A stretch of DNA of 64,000 nucleotides, from positions 18,913-82,912 of the forward strand of contig JAHEKX010000013.1 in the NCBI GenBank assembly GCA_024644535.1, given 5' to 3'. Each line of letters begins with the position of its first letter. The stretch's first letter is position 1. Source of the stretch: Gammaproteobacteria bacterium. Its GTDB lineage: Bacteria; Pseudomonadota; Gammaproteobacteria; Pseudomonadales; Halieaceae. Shown here one piece after another: positions 1-9,126 of the stretch. The position numbers were made by a program, and so were the translations under genes. The notes below the pieces were generated by a model. It did not search any database. It saw only the letters and a program-made list of their open reading frames with translations, and was not told where the DNA came from.

Positions 1-1
1 T

Positions 2-1276
2 CAGGCGCTGCAACTCGAGGCCGTGGATGAGCTGTTTCAGATCCAGCGCGATAAAATAAAATTACTTGGTCATCGGGCTAAACAAGCGGGTGTTGATCGA
101 ATTTCTGATTTTGAAACTGTCGTGCCCATACTGTTTCCACATACCGTTTATAAAAGTTATCCAGAGTCTCTACTAACTCAGCAGCGTTGGGATAAGTTGG
201 CAAAATGGCTTCAGGCAACTTCCAGCATTTCGGTTCCAGTCGAAGAGCCGGCGCAATACGAAGATATCGATGCTTGGCTTGCTAGTCTCGAGAAGTCAGG
301 CGTTTTTGTGAATTGCTCGAGTGGCACTACAGGCAAATCGGCAATGTTGGTTTCGTCGGCGGACGACATGGATTGGTTGCTTACTGAAGCTGTTGCAGCC
401 TACAGTTGGGGCTCGGGTGTGGTTCCTAATGCCGATCGCAAAATCTACGGTTTAGCTCCCGTTGCGGTGACCCCACGCAATCTAAAAACGGGCGAAGCCT
501 ACCGTAAGGCTTTGCAAGATCCAAATTCTAAGCCCTTCGACTATCCCGTGCCGCCAATCTCGGTAGGGGTGCTCACCTCCATGGTTGTTTTACGTAAAAA
601 AATCGCGGATGGCGTGGCCACGCCGCAAGAGTTAATTGATTACGAGAGCATTAGTGCGACTCGCCAGCAGCAAATGTCAGATGCGGTTGAAATCGCCGCT
701 GCGGCTATTATTGAGGATCGAGCTAAGTTGCTTCACATTAGTGGCATGTGGTCGAGTTTGTACGCTATTGCGGAGCGGGTTCGGGCGCAGGGATTTTCTG
801 CATCAGATTTTAATCCTATGAATTCGATTTATGTTGGCGGCGGATTAAAACGAGCTCAGCTGCCCGATAATTATCGGGAGGTGGTCTATGAGACTTTCAA
901 TATAGCGCCGGAGCGCAACTACCAAAACTACAGCATGCAGGAGCTTCAGTCGGGGATGCCTCGTTGTCGAGAAGGCGGTCGTTACCACATACCACCATGG
1001 GTAATACCTTTAATTTTAGATAAGTCCGGCGAGGTGCTGCTTGAACGGCAAGAAGGGGAGTATGAAGGGCGCGCAGCCTTTGTAGACCTCTCTGTACAGG
1101 GTCGTTGGGGTGGTGTTATCACTGGTGACAAAGTCTCGATAGACTTTGGTCGCTGCGTGTGTGGTGCGCACAGCCCGAGTATTCGCGATACGATCATCCG
1201 CTACTCGGATATTGAAGGCGATGACAAGATCGGTTGTGCGGGCACAGTTGATGCCTACGTAAGGGGTATGTCATGA
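2..1276 (+). CDS. LuxE-like acyl-protein synthetase, truncated at the left window edge
   Basis: The frame is open to the left edge, so the true start probably lies outside; the first possible start inside is GTG at 23, and residues here are counted from it. The protein resembles the LuxE/acyl-protein synthetase branch of adenylate-forming enzymes. It has the phosphate loop NCSSGTTGKS at about residues 97-106 and a LuxE-like C-terminus (Cys-Gly pair, IRY, then DKIGCAGTVDAYVRG). In the lux system this family activates a fatty acid with ATP and hands the acyl group to LuxC. Its stop overlaps the next start (ATGA), so it is translationally coupled to the LuxC-like reductase. The natural substrate is unknown. 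Confidence 0.8.
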   Translation, partial: QALQLEAVDELFQIQRDKIKLLGHRAKQAGVDRISDFETVVPILFPHTVYKSYPESLLTQQRWDKLAKWLQATSSISVPVEEPAQYEDIDAWLASLEKSGVFVNCSSGTTGKSAMLVSSADDMDWLLTEAVAAYSWGSGVVPNADRKIYGLAPVAVTPRNLKTGEAYRKALQDPNSKPFDYPVPPISVGVLTSMVVLRKKIADGVATPQELIDYESISATRQQQMSDAVEIAAAAIIEDRAKLLHISGMWSSLYAIAERVRAQGFSASDFNPMNSIYVGGGLKRAQLPDNYREVVYETFNIAPERNYQNYSMQELQSGMPRCREGGRYHIPPWVIPLILDKSGEVLLERQEGEYEGRAAFVDLSVQGRWGGVITGDKVSIDFGRCVCGAHSPSIRDTIIRYSDIEGDDKIGCAGTVDAYVRGMS

Positions 1277-2670
1277 GTTCAGTAAGTGCTCCATTTTTTA
1301 TTCGAGGTCAGTTGTGTTCTGGTGCGGAGCAGCACCATAAGTCTAGAGATCTTGGCGTTGAATTTGTAACACCAAAGCTCGATTTAAACGCCGTTGTTAC
1401 GCCGCGTTCGGTAGTGCCCCCGCTACTAAATACTCCGCTCAGTGAGATCATTGATTTTCTAGTAGAGACCGGAAATTCCCTGCGTGACCCCGCGAACACT
1501 CATATACAGGCTTGCTTTGAGCGGATGGCCGCTACCCATATGCTGCCTCGCGAGGTTTTGGAAGTGACAATGGCACACGCCACGGCGTATTTAGATAAGC
1601 GCATTTTGCTGGCAGAGGTGGAGCAGAACTTCCACGATCCTCGAGTGTTGGATCAGTGGGTGCCCAAGCAAGACTTCACTGGTAGGCAGAGTTTTGTTCG
1701 CGCATTTGGTCCACGTTTAGTGCATGTCATGCCCGGTAATTCACCGGGGGTCGCCATCAAATCTATTGCTCAGGGGGCGATGGTCAAAGCGATTAATCTA
1801 TTTAAGATGTCGTCATCCGATCCGTTCACTATGGTGGCTATATTGCAAACAATGGCTGAGATTGATCCAGACCATCCCGTAGTTCAGTCTATGACCGCGG
1901 CCTATTGGCGTGGTGGTGATGCAACAATTGAGTCCGCTTTGTACCGTCCGCAGTATTTCGACAAGTTGGTTGCCTGGGGTGGTGGTGACGCGATAAATAA
2001 TGTCGCTCAATATATCGGGCCTGGGTTTCAGTTGGTCTCATTCGATCCAAAAACGTCAATTTCAATGGTGGGTTCTGAGGCTTTTTCATCCCCGGACGCA
2101 ACGGCGCAGGCTGCAGATTTAGCGGCTGCTGATTTGATGATTCTGAATCAAGAAGCCTGTGCCGCTAGTCGATATCAGTTTGTTGAAGGCACACAAGAGC
2201 AGGTTGACGAGTTTTGCCGGCTCATGCAGCTAGGAATTGCGAAGCGAGCACAGATTAGTGGCGACAATCGTCCAGTGGATGTCGATATCCTCGAGCAAAT
2301 TGAAATGCTCACTTTGATGGACGACGACTACCGCTATTTCGGCGATTTTGATGGGACCGGTGTTGTTATACGATCTGAAGAACCGGTAGATTTTCACCCG
2401 ATTAATAAAATTGGTAACGTCGTGCGGGTGGATCATCTCGATGATGCCGTTCGTTATGTCAATGTGGCGACCCAAACCATCGGCTTTTTTCCTTTTGGGC
2501 GCATTAAAAGCTACCGCGATCGACTTGCCGCAAGTGGTGCTCAGCGCATTACCCACTTGGGTGAAGCGGGTCCTGCCACTATTGGAAATCCACATGATGC
2601 TATGTACCCAATGCATCGGTTTGTGCACTGGATGGCCCATGAAGATGGCGCCATTGCGAATGAACAGTAA
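1273..2670 (+). CDS. LuxC-like acyl-CoA/acyl-protein reductase
   Basis: A 465-residue member of the LuxC family, which reduces acyl-thioester or acyl-enzyme to aldehyde with NADPH. Family signs are the HVMPGNSPGVAI segment around residue 150-165 and NQEACAASR, whose Cys at about 296 is the probable acyl-accepting nucleophile. The C-terminus (PMHRFVHW) is also LuxC-like. The start overlaps the stop of the LuxE-like gene, as expected for a two-subunit fatty acid reductase. No luciferase (luxAB) or LuxD transferase is visible, so the aldehyde probably serves metabolism rather than light. Family assignment is firm; substrate is inference. Confidence 0.85.
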   Translation: MSSVSAPFFIRGQLCSGAEQHHKSRDLGVEFVTPKLDLNAVVTPRSVVPPLLNTPLSEIIDFLVETGNSLRDPANTHIQACFERMAATHMLPREVLEVTMAHATAYLDKRILLAEVEQNFHDPRVLDQWVPKQDFTGRQSFVRAFGPRLVHVMPGNSPGVAIKSIAQGAMVKAINLFKMSSSDPFTMVAILQTMAEIDPDHPVVQSMTAAYWRGGDATIESALYRPQYFDKLVAWGGGDAINNVAQYIGPGFQLVSFDPKTSISMVGSEAFSSPDATAQAADLAAADLMILNQEACAASRYQFVEGTQEQVDEFCRLMQLGIAKRAQISGDNRPVDVDILEQIEMLTLMDDDYRYFGDFDGTGVVIRSEEPVDFHPINKIGNVVRVDHLDDAVRYVNVATQTIGFFPFGRIKSYRDRLAASGAQRITHLGEAGPATIGNPHDAMYPMHRFVHWMAHEDGAIANEQ

Positions 2671-2856
2671 GATGACAGCTGTCTAGGAGTTTGTCACGAA
2701 AGAAGCGGTAGACGAGTTGGCGTTAAAATAGTGGCGCGGTGTTGATCGGCGTGAGGTCGATGGACGATGGCACTTTTTCAAGCGTGTAGTAACTTACGAT
2801 TACCGAGCGCGTTGCGATGTCTGCCCTGATACTGTCACTGGGCTGCGAGATATAGA

Positions 2857-2889
2857 GAGTGAGCCAACCTGCACCTCACTGGCTCACTC
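2857..2889. terminator. Inverted repeat between convergent genes, probable bidirectional terminator
   Basis: GAGTGAGCCA at 2857-2866 pairs perfectly with TGGCTCACTC at 2880-2889 across a 13-base loop. It sits between the end of the LuxC-like gene (plus) and the end of the SDR gene (minus), where a shared terminator is expected. There is no strong T run on either side, so factor-independent activity is uncertain. Confidence 0.5.
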
Positions 2890-2907
2890 ATTGTTCAGGC
2901 GGCACTG

Positions 2908-3765
2908 CTAAACGAACGGTTTAACCAAGTCTAGGCTGACGGCCCATAGTTTTGCGCCTTCAGTAGGATCGCAAGCAGCCTGACTCGCTGGTTTTAGTTC
3001 GCCTTCGTGCCAATAGCTGCCGCTACCCGTTGCGCCCGAGCTAGAGGCCGCTAACAAAACTATGGTTTTTGCAGGCACATCAGCTGACAGGCTGCTTAAA
3101 TCAGACATTCGCGCGCGCATATCATCTGGCACATTGCTCGTGAAATTGCTGGAGACGACGCCCGGGTGGACTGCGTGAGCCACCAGGGTGGTTGCCGAGC
3201 TTCTTCGCGCCAATTCTTGTGTAAACATGACATTTGCAAACTTCGCGCGACAGTACGCGATGCCGGCATCATACCCTGCGTTCATTGCGAGGTCGTCCCA
3301 GTCAAAGCCAGGGTAGTACTCATGTGCATTCGAAGAAACATTAATGACGCGAGCTGGGCTTTGGTTATTCAAAGCAGCTTGTTCTAGCAGCGGCATAAGC
3401 CTCAAAGTCAGCAGAAAGTGCCCCAAATGGTTTCCCGCCAAAGTGCCCTCTACCCCCTCGGTTGTGAGCTGGTAGTCAGCGCACACTCCCCCGGCATTAT
3501 TGATCAGCGCATCAACTTGATTTGCTTGCTCCCTAACAGCAGCAGCCAGTCGTGCCGTTTGTGTAAGTTCACCAAGCTCGGTTCGCATCATGATGATTTG
3601 CTCGGGTCTTGTCGTCAGTTCTAGAAGCTCTTGCTCGGCACTTTCGCATCGTTGGGGGTCTCGACCCGTAGCTATGACTGTCCAGCCTTGGCTGAGCAAT
3701 AATTTTGCAACCGCTAGGCCCACACCTGAGCTGGCGCCTGTGATTACTGCAACTTTACTCTGCAT
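2908..3765 (-). CDS. Short-chain dehydrogenase/reductase, retinol-dehydrogenase-like
   Basis: A 285-residue classical SDR with the nucleotide-binding motif TGASSGVG (residues 9-16), the NNAG motif near 89-92, a catalytic Ser at about 144-145 and Y171-CRA-K175 as the catalytic pair. The insert after the Ser and the HPGVV stretch resemble the retinol-dehydrogenase/WW-oxidoreductase-like branch, which oxidises or reduces alcohol/ketone groups on lipophilic molecules. The ATG at 3765 has AAGGA about nine bases upstream. It is transcribed alone towards the LuxC-like gene and away from the TetR gene. Its substrate could be an aldehyde or sterol-like alcohol; this is not shown by sequence. Confidence 0.85.
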   Translation of the reverse strand: MQSKVAVITGASSGVGLAVAKLLLSQGWTVIATGRDPQRCESAEQELLELTTRPEQIIMMRTELGELTQTARLAAAVREQANQVDALINNAGGVCADYQLTTEGVEGTLAGNHLGHFLLTLRLMPLLEQAALNNQSPARVINVSSNAHEYYPGFDWDDLAMNAGYDAGIAYCRAKFANVMFTQELARRSSATTLVAHAVHPGVVSSNFTSNVPDDMRARMSDLSSLSADVPAKTIVLLAASSSGATGSGSYWHEGELKPASQAACDPTEGAKLWAVSLDLVKPFV

Positions 3766-4110
3766 TGTGTTATTCCTTTTATGTTGCCTCTAGTTGTTCG
3801 GACATTGGCTGCCGATATGGTGCATCCTTGATGCTTCATCAGTAGCGCATTTTCAATATACCGAACAGCTTCACGTTTTTACATGTCCAACTCGAAGCAT
3901 ATGCGCTAGAGGCATCCTTCGTCGTTGGGGTGTCGAATTGCCCGCACCGGATTGGAGGCTAGGAGGCTCGATCTCCAGGGTCAACTAAGGTGTCTGACTT
4001 TGCGTCATTTTAAATAAGGTCGTGGCTCATGTGGGCATCTATCCCTGGTTAACTTGTGGGTATACTGACGCTATAACTCAAAATATATAGCTATTAAAAA
4101 AGGGGGGGGC
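3766..4110. other. Divergent intergenic region between SDR and TetR genes
   Basis: No convincing gene is present. It must hold promoters for the divergent SDR and TetR genes. A TATACT hexamer at 4061-4066 is a candidate -10 for the TetR gene, but no good -35 is seen at the right distance. Just before the TetR start lies an A6 followed by a G8 run (G at 4102-4109) that overlaps the ribosome-binding region. Confidence 0.5.
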
Positions 4111-4800
4111 ATGTTAGGTGCTGCAGAGGATACAAGAGCCATACGTCGTCGCGACCCCGAGACGACCAGATCAGTCATTCTTGATGCCGCACAAGAATGT
4201 TTGGCGCGAGACGGGGCTGAAGGAGTTAGTGTTTCAGGTGTTGCAAAAGTTGCAGGTGTGAACCGCGGAACCGCGTATCAGCATTTTCAGTCAAAAGAAT
4301 TATTAATTCAGGCAACCCTCGATCGGGTATCCCGAGAGCTCTGCGAGTCGGTATTCGGCGGTATGCCTCGTGTTGAGGAGTTCATTGTCACATCGGTAGA
4401 TATTCCTGAAATTGTAAAGGGTATAGCGACGTTCAGCCATCGGCTTGCCGAGTTCACAATTGAAAATCCTGACATGAGCCGAATATGGCTTTATGACGTG
4501 TTGTCTCGTGACAGGCCAGAGCAGGATCCGTTTTATCGACGGTTTTTACAAGGCTTGGATGCCTTTGCCAGAAGTGGCATGTGCGATCCAGATTTGGACC
4601 CTGAGGCTTTGGCTGTCACGATTCTATCAGGTTATTTTATGTGGCCAGTTCTAATAGCGAGTAAATTTAAGACCGCGAAAGAGCGTAAGCTTCAGGCTCG
4701 GCGCATGGCTCAAGAGGTATTAAGGATTCAGTGTGTGGGTGTATTCAAGACCTCAGACTCGGAAATGATCAGGTCGTTTATGGCCGGTGCCTTCGATTAA
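4111..4800 (+). CDS. TetR/AcrR-family transcriptional regulator
   Basis: A 229-residue TetR-type repressor. The N-terminal helix-turn-helix (about residues 15-65) has the typical pattern RSVILDAAQECL, GVSVSGVAKVAGVNRGTAYQHF. The C-terminal ligand domain is not assignable to a named subfamily. It is a clear paralogue of the TetR protein at 43515-44177; the two flank the catabolic region. Divergent from the SDR gene and upstream of the acyl-CoA dehydrogenase block, it probably controls one or both in response to an acyl-CoA or the substrate. The ribosome-binding site lies in an unusual A6G8 run ending one base before the ATG. Confidence 0.85.
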   Translation: MLGAAEDTRAIRRRDPETTRSVILDAAQECLARDGAEGVSVSGVAKVAGVNRGTAYQHFQSKELLIQATLDRVSRELCESVFGGMPRVEEFIVTSVDIPEIVKGIATFSHRLAEFTIENPDMSRIWLYDVLSRDRPEQDPFYRRFLQGLDAFARSGMCDPDLDPEALAVTILSGYFMWPVLIASKFKTAKERKLQARRMAQEVLRIQCVGVFKTSDSEMIRSFMAGAFD

Positions 4801-4937
4801 GCTTTCATGTTTTTGGAAGTTTCTACTAAAGGCCGGCTGCCACCCTATTGAACATCAGTGTTGACTTATAAAGTCGCCTGATTTACTCTGCGTAACTAGC
4901 GAAAATCACCAATACGCCTTACACGGAGCCACGATCA

Positions 4938-7145
4938 ATGAACTTTGATCTCACTGATGATCAATGCATGATGCGCGATACGTTTGCGCGCCTTCTCGAC
5001 GAACAAAGCCCGTCAAGCCGAGTGCGCGAAGCCTCCGAGACGAATGGCTTTGATCCAGGTCTTTGGAGTTCTCTTGCAGAGATGGGGGCGTTTGGTATCC
5101 GAGTGCCGGAGTCTGCGGGAGGTTTAGGCTTGGCGACAATGGACGCGGCTGTGTTGGTCGAAGAAGCGGGTAGAACGCTTGCCTCAGGACCCATTGTAGA
5201 AGCGCTGATGGCGGCACGAGTTTTGGGTGAGATTGCCCCAGAATCATGTGAGGAGCTTGTTGGTGAGGCTATCGCTGGAACAAAGCTTATCGTTTTGGCC
5301 TTGCACGACACCTTATCCAATCCGGTACAGTGGGTCGCGGGCGGCAACGCAGCTGACGCGATTGTCGCACGGCGCGGCGATAGCGTTGTTGTTTATACTC
5401 CCAATAATGTCAGTAGCGAGGCGACACTGGCCTCTACCTCGATTGGTGAAATAGATTTTGGCGCTGTATCGGCTACGTTAGTCGATACAGGCGATTCGGC
5501 TATTGCCGTTTTTCAGCAGGCTGTCGAGGAATGGAAATTGTTGATGGCCGTTCAGGTTTCTGCAATTGCGCGTCAGGCGGTAAAGTTAGCGGCTGAGTAT
5601 GCATGCGAGCGAGAGGCTTTTGATAAATTGATCGGCGAATATCAGGGCATATCGCATCCTTTAGCTGATTTGATCGCTGAAATCGATGGTGGCAAGCTCC
5701 TTGCTTGGAAAGCGATACACAGCTGTGCAAACGATGTGCCCGATGCTGCTGCGCAAATTTCCATGGCGTTATGGTGGAATATCGACGCGGCGGGCCGCGG
5801 TGTTACGCAGGCCTTACACACTTTCGGCGGCTATGGTCTTGCGAGCGAATATGACGTTCATCTGTTCAACCTTCGTGCCAAGCAGTTGCCCCTGATATAC
5901 GGAGACGGTGACCTTTTATTGAGTGAGGCTGGGCGTCGTCTTTACGGCGGTGAGTCCACGAGTTTGCCTGATGTCGGTCCGGTTCCTATCGACTTTGATC
6001 TGGGTGAAGAGGCCGACCAAATGGGGCGGGAGCTCGACGAATTGTTCTCGCAGATTCTGACGCCCGAATTGAAAGCCAAAGCTCACTATTCTTTCGATGG
6101 TTTCGATCGCGGCGTGCATAAAATTTTGGCGGAAAATAAGTTTCTGTTTCCCGCATGGCCCAAAGAGTATGGCGGGCGTGATGCTAAGCCCTATGTCGTC
6201 AGCGCAATGCGAACCGTATGGCAAAAGTACGGTTGGACGACGCACCCCGTGAGTACAACCGATATGGTTGGCACTATGATTCGCAAGTGCGGCAATGACG
6301 AGTTAAAAGAAGAAGTTTTGACTCGCATTATGTCTGGAGATGCGATTTGCAGCTTGGGTTATAGTGAGCCCGGCTGTGGGTCTGATGTCTTTGCGGCAAA
6401 AACACGCGCTACGCCAGATGGTGATGGATGGTGGCGGATTGATGGTTCTAAGATGTGGACTAGTGGGGCAAATATCGCCCAGTATGTACTTATGTTGGTA
6501 CGGACGGATCCAGACTTACCTAAACACAAGGGGCTGACTATGTTTGTCGTTCCTCTCGATACCCCAGGGATCGAGGTGCAGGCAATTCATACGTTTCAGG
6601 ATGAGCGGACCAATATTACCTATTACGATGGGGTGCGAATTCCAGACAAATATCGCTTGGGTGAAGTCAATGGTGGCTTGGCGACGATGTCTGCCGCGCT
6701 CGAGCTTGAGCACGCTGGTGGGTTTACAAAAGACCAGCGCCATATGGTTGTATCTGCAGAAACCATGTGCCGAGAGATCAGTTCTGGTGCGGGTAGATTG
6801 ATCGATACAGAAAACGCGCAACGACGATTGGCGCGTGCGCGAACCCATCTTTATATTTCAGAAATGTTGGAAATGCGCGCTTTGTTTGTGATTGTTAACA
6901 AGCAGCCGAATCTGGCGTATGGCCCTATGATAAAGCTATTTTCATCGGAGAAGTTTCAATCGGATGCTCGCGATCTGCTGTCTTTGGGCGCACCGCATAC
7001 ACTGGCAAAACGATCGGGCGCTACTGGAGCGTTGAATTTGGCCTACCGGCATGCGCACGGGTCAACAATTTATGGTGGGACAAGTGAAGTCCACCGCAGC
7101 ATGATCGCCGAGAAGGCGCTTGGTTTGCCTCGAACCCGGGGCTGA
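4938..7145 (+). CDS. Fused two-domain acyl-CoA dehydrogenase (FadE34-type architecture)
   Basis: At 735 residues this is about twice the length of a usual acyl-CoA dehydrogenase and contains two consecutive ACAD folds. The N-terminal one (about 1-335) starts MNFDLTDDQ and ends in an FGGYGLASEYDVH segment; the C-terminal one (about 345-735) has YSEPGCGSD near 473-482 and ends with YGGTSEVHRSMIAEKALGLPR. FAD-dependent alpha,beta-dehydrogenation of an acyl-CoA is expected. The Glu of the common YEGTSE motif is Gly here, so the base is probably the Glu of the LELEH segment, as in IVD/LCAD-type enzymes. Fused proteins of this layout are known for sterol side-chain degradation in actinobacteria (FadE34). 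It heads a run of oxidation genes. Confidence 0.85.
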   Translation: MNFDLTDDQCMMRDTFARLLDEQSPSSRVREASETNGFDPGLWSSLAEMGAFGIRVPESAGGLGLATMDAAVLVEEAGRTLASGPIVEALMAARVLGEIAPESCEELVGEAIAGTKLIVLALHDTLSNPVQWVAGGNAADAIVARRGDSVVVYTPNNVSSEATLASTSIGEIDFGAVSATLVDTGDSAIAVFQQAVEEWKLLMAVQVSAIARQAVKLAAEYACEREAFDKLIGEYQGISHPLADLIAEIDGGKLLAWKAIHSCANDVPDAAAQISMALWWNIDAAGRGVTQALHTFGGYGLASEYDVHLFNLRAKQLPLIYGDGDLLLSEAGRRLYGGESTSLPDVGPVPIDFDLGEEADQMGRELDELFSQILTPELKAKAHYSFDGFDRGVHKILAENKFLFPAWPKEYGGRDAKPYVVSAMRTVWQKYGWTTHPVSTTDMVGTMIRKCGNDELKEEVLTRIMSGDAICSLGYSEPGCGSDVFAAKTRATPDGDGWWRIDGSKMWTSGANIAQYVLMLVRTDPDLPKHKGLTMFVVPLDTPGIEVQAIHTFQDERTNITYYDGVRIPDKYRLGEVNGGLATMSAALELEHAGGFTKDQRHMVVSAETMCREISSGAGRLIDTENAQRRLARARTHLYISEMLEMRALFVIVNKQPNLAYGPMIKLFSSEKFQSDARDLLSLGAPHTLAKRSGATGALNLAYRHAHGSTIYGGTSEVHRSMIAEKALGLPRTRG

Positions 7146-7155
7146 GGATAGAAAA

Positions 7156-7971
7156 ATGACTGATGCTCCGCATCTATTGGTAGATGAGCGCGATGGAATA
7201 CTGATCGCGACATTGAATCGGCCTGAAAAGCTTAACGCCTTGACCCGTCAGATGATGGAGCTGTTTGAGCAGGCCCTGCACCGGTTTCGAGATACGCCTG
7301 AGTTGAAAGTGATGTTGATTCGCTCGCGTGGTCGTTACTTTTGCTCGGGCGTCGACATGTTAAATAGCGGTGAGGGGCCCAAAACCTTGGCGAAATCGGG
7401 TGTCGAGATTCGCGAGCGTCATCGCCTTCAAACTCTGGGGATGCACCGTATCTACGATGAAATGGAGCATATCGAAAAGCCCATAGTGGTTGCTCATCAA
7501 GCGCCGTGCGTTGGTGGAGGGCTTGAGCTGTCGCTATCGTGTGATTTCCGTCTGGCCGCCAAAAGTGCGAGTTATGCGTTTCCTGAGGGGCGTTTTGGAG
7601 TTTTACCGGCTTCAAATGGTGTCTCGAGGCTAACGCGCGTTGTTGGCCCTCATTGGGCTAAATATTTGATTATGGCGAACCTTCCTGCTGACGCCGATCG
7701 CGCGTACACAATGGGGCTGGTTCATGAGGTATTTCCAGACGAGTCTTTCGAAGACGAGGTCATGGCTTTTTGTACTCATTTGGCTGCTCAGCACGGAGAG
7801 CAAATGGGTACAGCTAAACTAACCATTGAGTTAGCCCATGAGGTGGGTCGAGATCAAGCTCGGCACGTTGAACGAATGGCTAACAGCGCTTTAATGCTAA
7901 GCCCGGCTTATGTGGAGGGTATTGAAAAATACATCGCAAAGCTGGCTGAAAAAAAGCGGTGCGCTGAATAA
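7156..7971 (+). CDS. Enoyl-CoA hydratase/isomerase family protein
   Basis: A crotonase-fold protein of 271 residues from the ATG at 7156, chosen because GAGG sits eight bases upstream; an upstream in-frame start at 7120 overlaps the previous gene and adds non-homologous residues. Family marks are the LNRPEKLNAL start, the oxyanion-hole region RGRYFCSGVDM, and VGGGLELSLSCDFRLA. A Glu is present in FPEGRFG. The reaction is probably hydration of an enoyl-CoA made by the neighbouring dehydrogenases, although isomerase or hydrolase members of the superfamily look similar. It lies ten bases after the fused dehydrogenase. Confidence 0.85.
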   Translation: MTDAPHLLVDERDGILIATLNRPEKLNALTRQMMELFEQALHRFRDTPELKVMLIRSRGRYFCSGVDMLNSGEGPKTLAKSGVEIRERHRLQTLGMHRIYDEMEHIEKPIVVAHQAPCVGGGLELSLSCDFRLAAKSASYAFPEGRFGVLPASNGVSRLTRVVGPHWAKYLIMANLPADADRAYTMGLVHEVFPDESFEDEVMAFCTHLAAQHGEQMGTAKLTIELAHEVGRDQARHVERMANSALMLSPAYVEGIEKYIAKLAEKKRCAE

Positions 7972-7989
7972 CGAGTCGAGAGGTAGGTC

Positions 7990-9126
7990 ATGGACTTTTC
8001 TTGGACTGAGCAGCAGCTCAAGTTTCGCGAGCGCGTTAAATCTTTTATTGCAGCGAATCTCCCTGAAAATTGGGAAGAAATTGCCCATGGCCCGGGCTCG
8101 AGCGAGCAGACGGAGTTTGCGAAGACGTTTTGCGGTCGTCTAGCTGATGAGGGGCTTTTGGTGCCTCACTGGCCCGTTGAGTGGGGGGGAGAAGCCGCCG
8201 ATCCGTGGAAGGCCTTTATTTTGGCTGAGGAGATGTGGAAGGTTGGTGAGCCCCGTGGCGGGCAGTACATGAACGTTAACTGGATTGGTCCAATATTAAT
8301 GAAATTTGGGTCCCAGGCTCAGCAGCGGACCTACATCCCGCCGATGGGCAGAGGCGAGTCGCTATGGTGCCAGGGGTTTTCTGAGCCGGAGGCTGGCTCC
8401 GATCTGGCGTCGCTTCGGACGAAAGCTGAGCTTGAGGAAGACGGCTATCGCATTAATGGCCAAAAGATTTGGACGTCGTACGCGGGCGATGCCGACACTT
8501 GCTTTTTGCTGGCCCGAACGGGTTCAGGAAAGTCGGGCATTTCTATATTTTTAGTGCCAATGGATACGGTAGGTATTACGGTTCGACAGATCCCCAGTAT
8601 CATAGGTGAGGGTGATATCCACGAGGTTTTCTTCGATGACGTTGTAGTGCCAGAAAGCGCCCGACTCGGCGAAGAGGGCCAGGCTTGGGAGATCATTGGT
8701 GCTGTCCTTTCGCTAGAACGGGTGGGGATTCCAAGATTCGCTTTGGCGCGAGCAACCTTGTCTCGTGCTATCGATTTACTCAAACAGTCTGGTCGTTTTA
8801 CGCCTTCGGTAATCGAGCAGGCGACTCGTGCTAAAGCTGCCTGTGAAGCTGCGTGTCTGTTCAGTTATCGAATTATTGATCAGCGGGCAAAGCAAATACC
8901 AACGGGTGCAGAGGCCAGTGTGGGTCGTTACTCTACTGTGAATTGTGAGCGACTTGTCGCGGAATTTGTGGTCGAGCATTTACCCGAGTCGCTTTGTGGT
9001 GATTATCCAATGCTGCTGGCGCATCATCAGCGCGGTATCGTTGCGGGAATTGCATCTGGCGCGGCAGAGATTCAACTCAATAATATCGCAACCCAGTACC
9101 TGGAGTTGCCACGGGAGCCGCGCTGA
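7990..9126 (+). CDS. Acyl-CoA dehydrogenase, large subunit type
   Basis: A 378-residue FAD acyl-CoA dehydrogenase beginning MDFSWTEQQ. It has PVEWGGE in the N-terminal helical domain, the FAD/substrate motif QGFSEPEAGSD near residue 128, and LSLERVG with a likely base Glu around 243. The C-terminus ends in IATQYLELPREPR. Its stop overlaps the start of a second, shorter dehydrogenase gene (TGATG). This large/small pairing is characteristic of alpha2beta2 acyl-CoA dehydrogenases used for bulky CoA esters such as steroid intermediates (ChsE/IpdE type). The actual substrate is not evident. Confidence 0.85.
   Translation: MDFSWTEQQLKFRERVKSFIAANLPENWEEIAHGPGSSEQTEFAKTFCGRLADEGLLVPHWPVEWGGEAADPWKAFILAEEMWKVGEPRGGQYMNVNWIGPILMKFGSQAQQRTYIPPMGRGESLWCQGFSEPEAGSDLASLRTKAELEEDGYRINGQKIWTSYAGDADTCFLLARTGSGKSGISIFLVPMDTVGITVRQIPSIIGEGDIHEVFFDDVVVPESARLGEEGQAWEIIGAVLSLERVGIPRFALARATLSRAIDLLKQSGRFTPSVIEQATRAKAACEAACLFSYRIIDQRAKQIPTGAEASVGRYSTVNCERLVAEFVVEHLPESLCGDYPMLLAHHQRGIVAGIASGAAEIQLNNIATQYLELPREPR

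Noticed and set aside
3794..3988. Short plus-strand frame between the SDR and TetR genes
   Set aside because: No start signals or family match; lies in the divergent promoter region.
4055..4075. GGTATACTGA as a shared operator of the two TetR genes
   Set aside because: The same GGTATACT occurs before the HD-GYP gene at 50183-50190, so it may be just a -10 hexamer.
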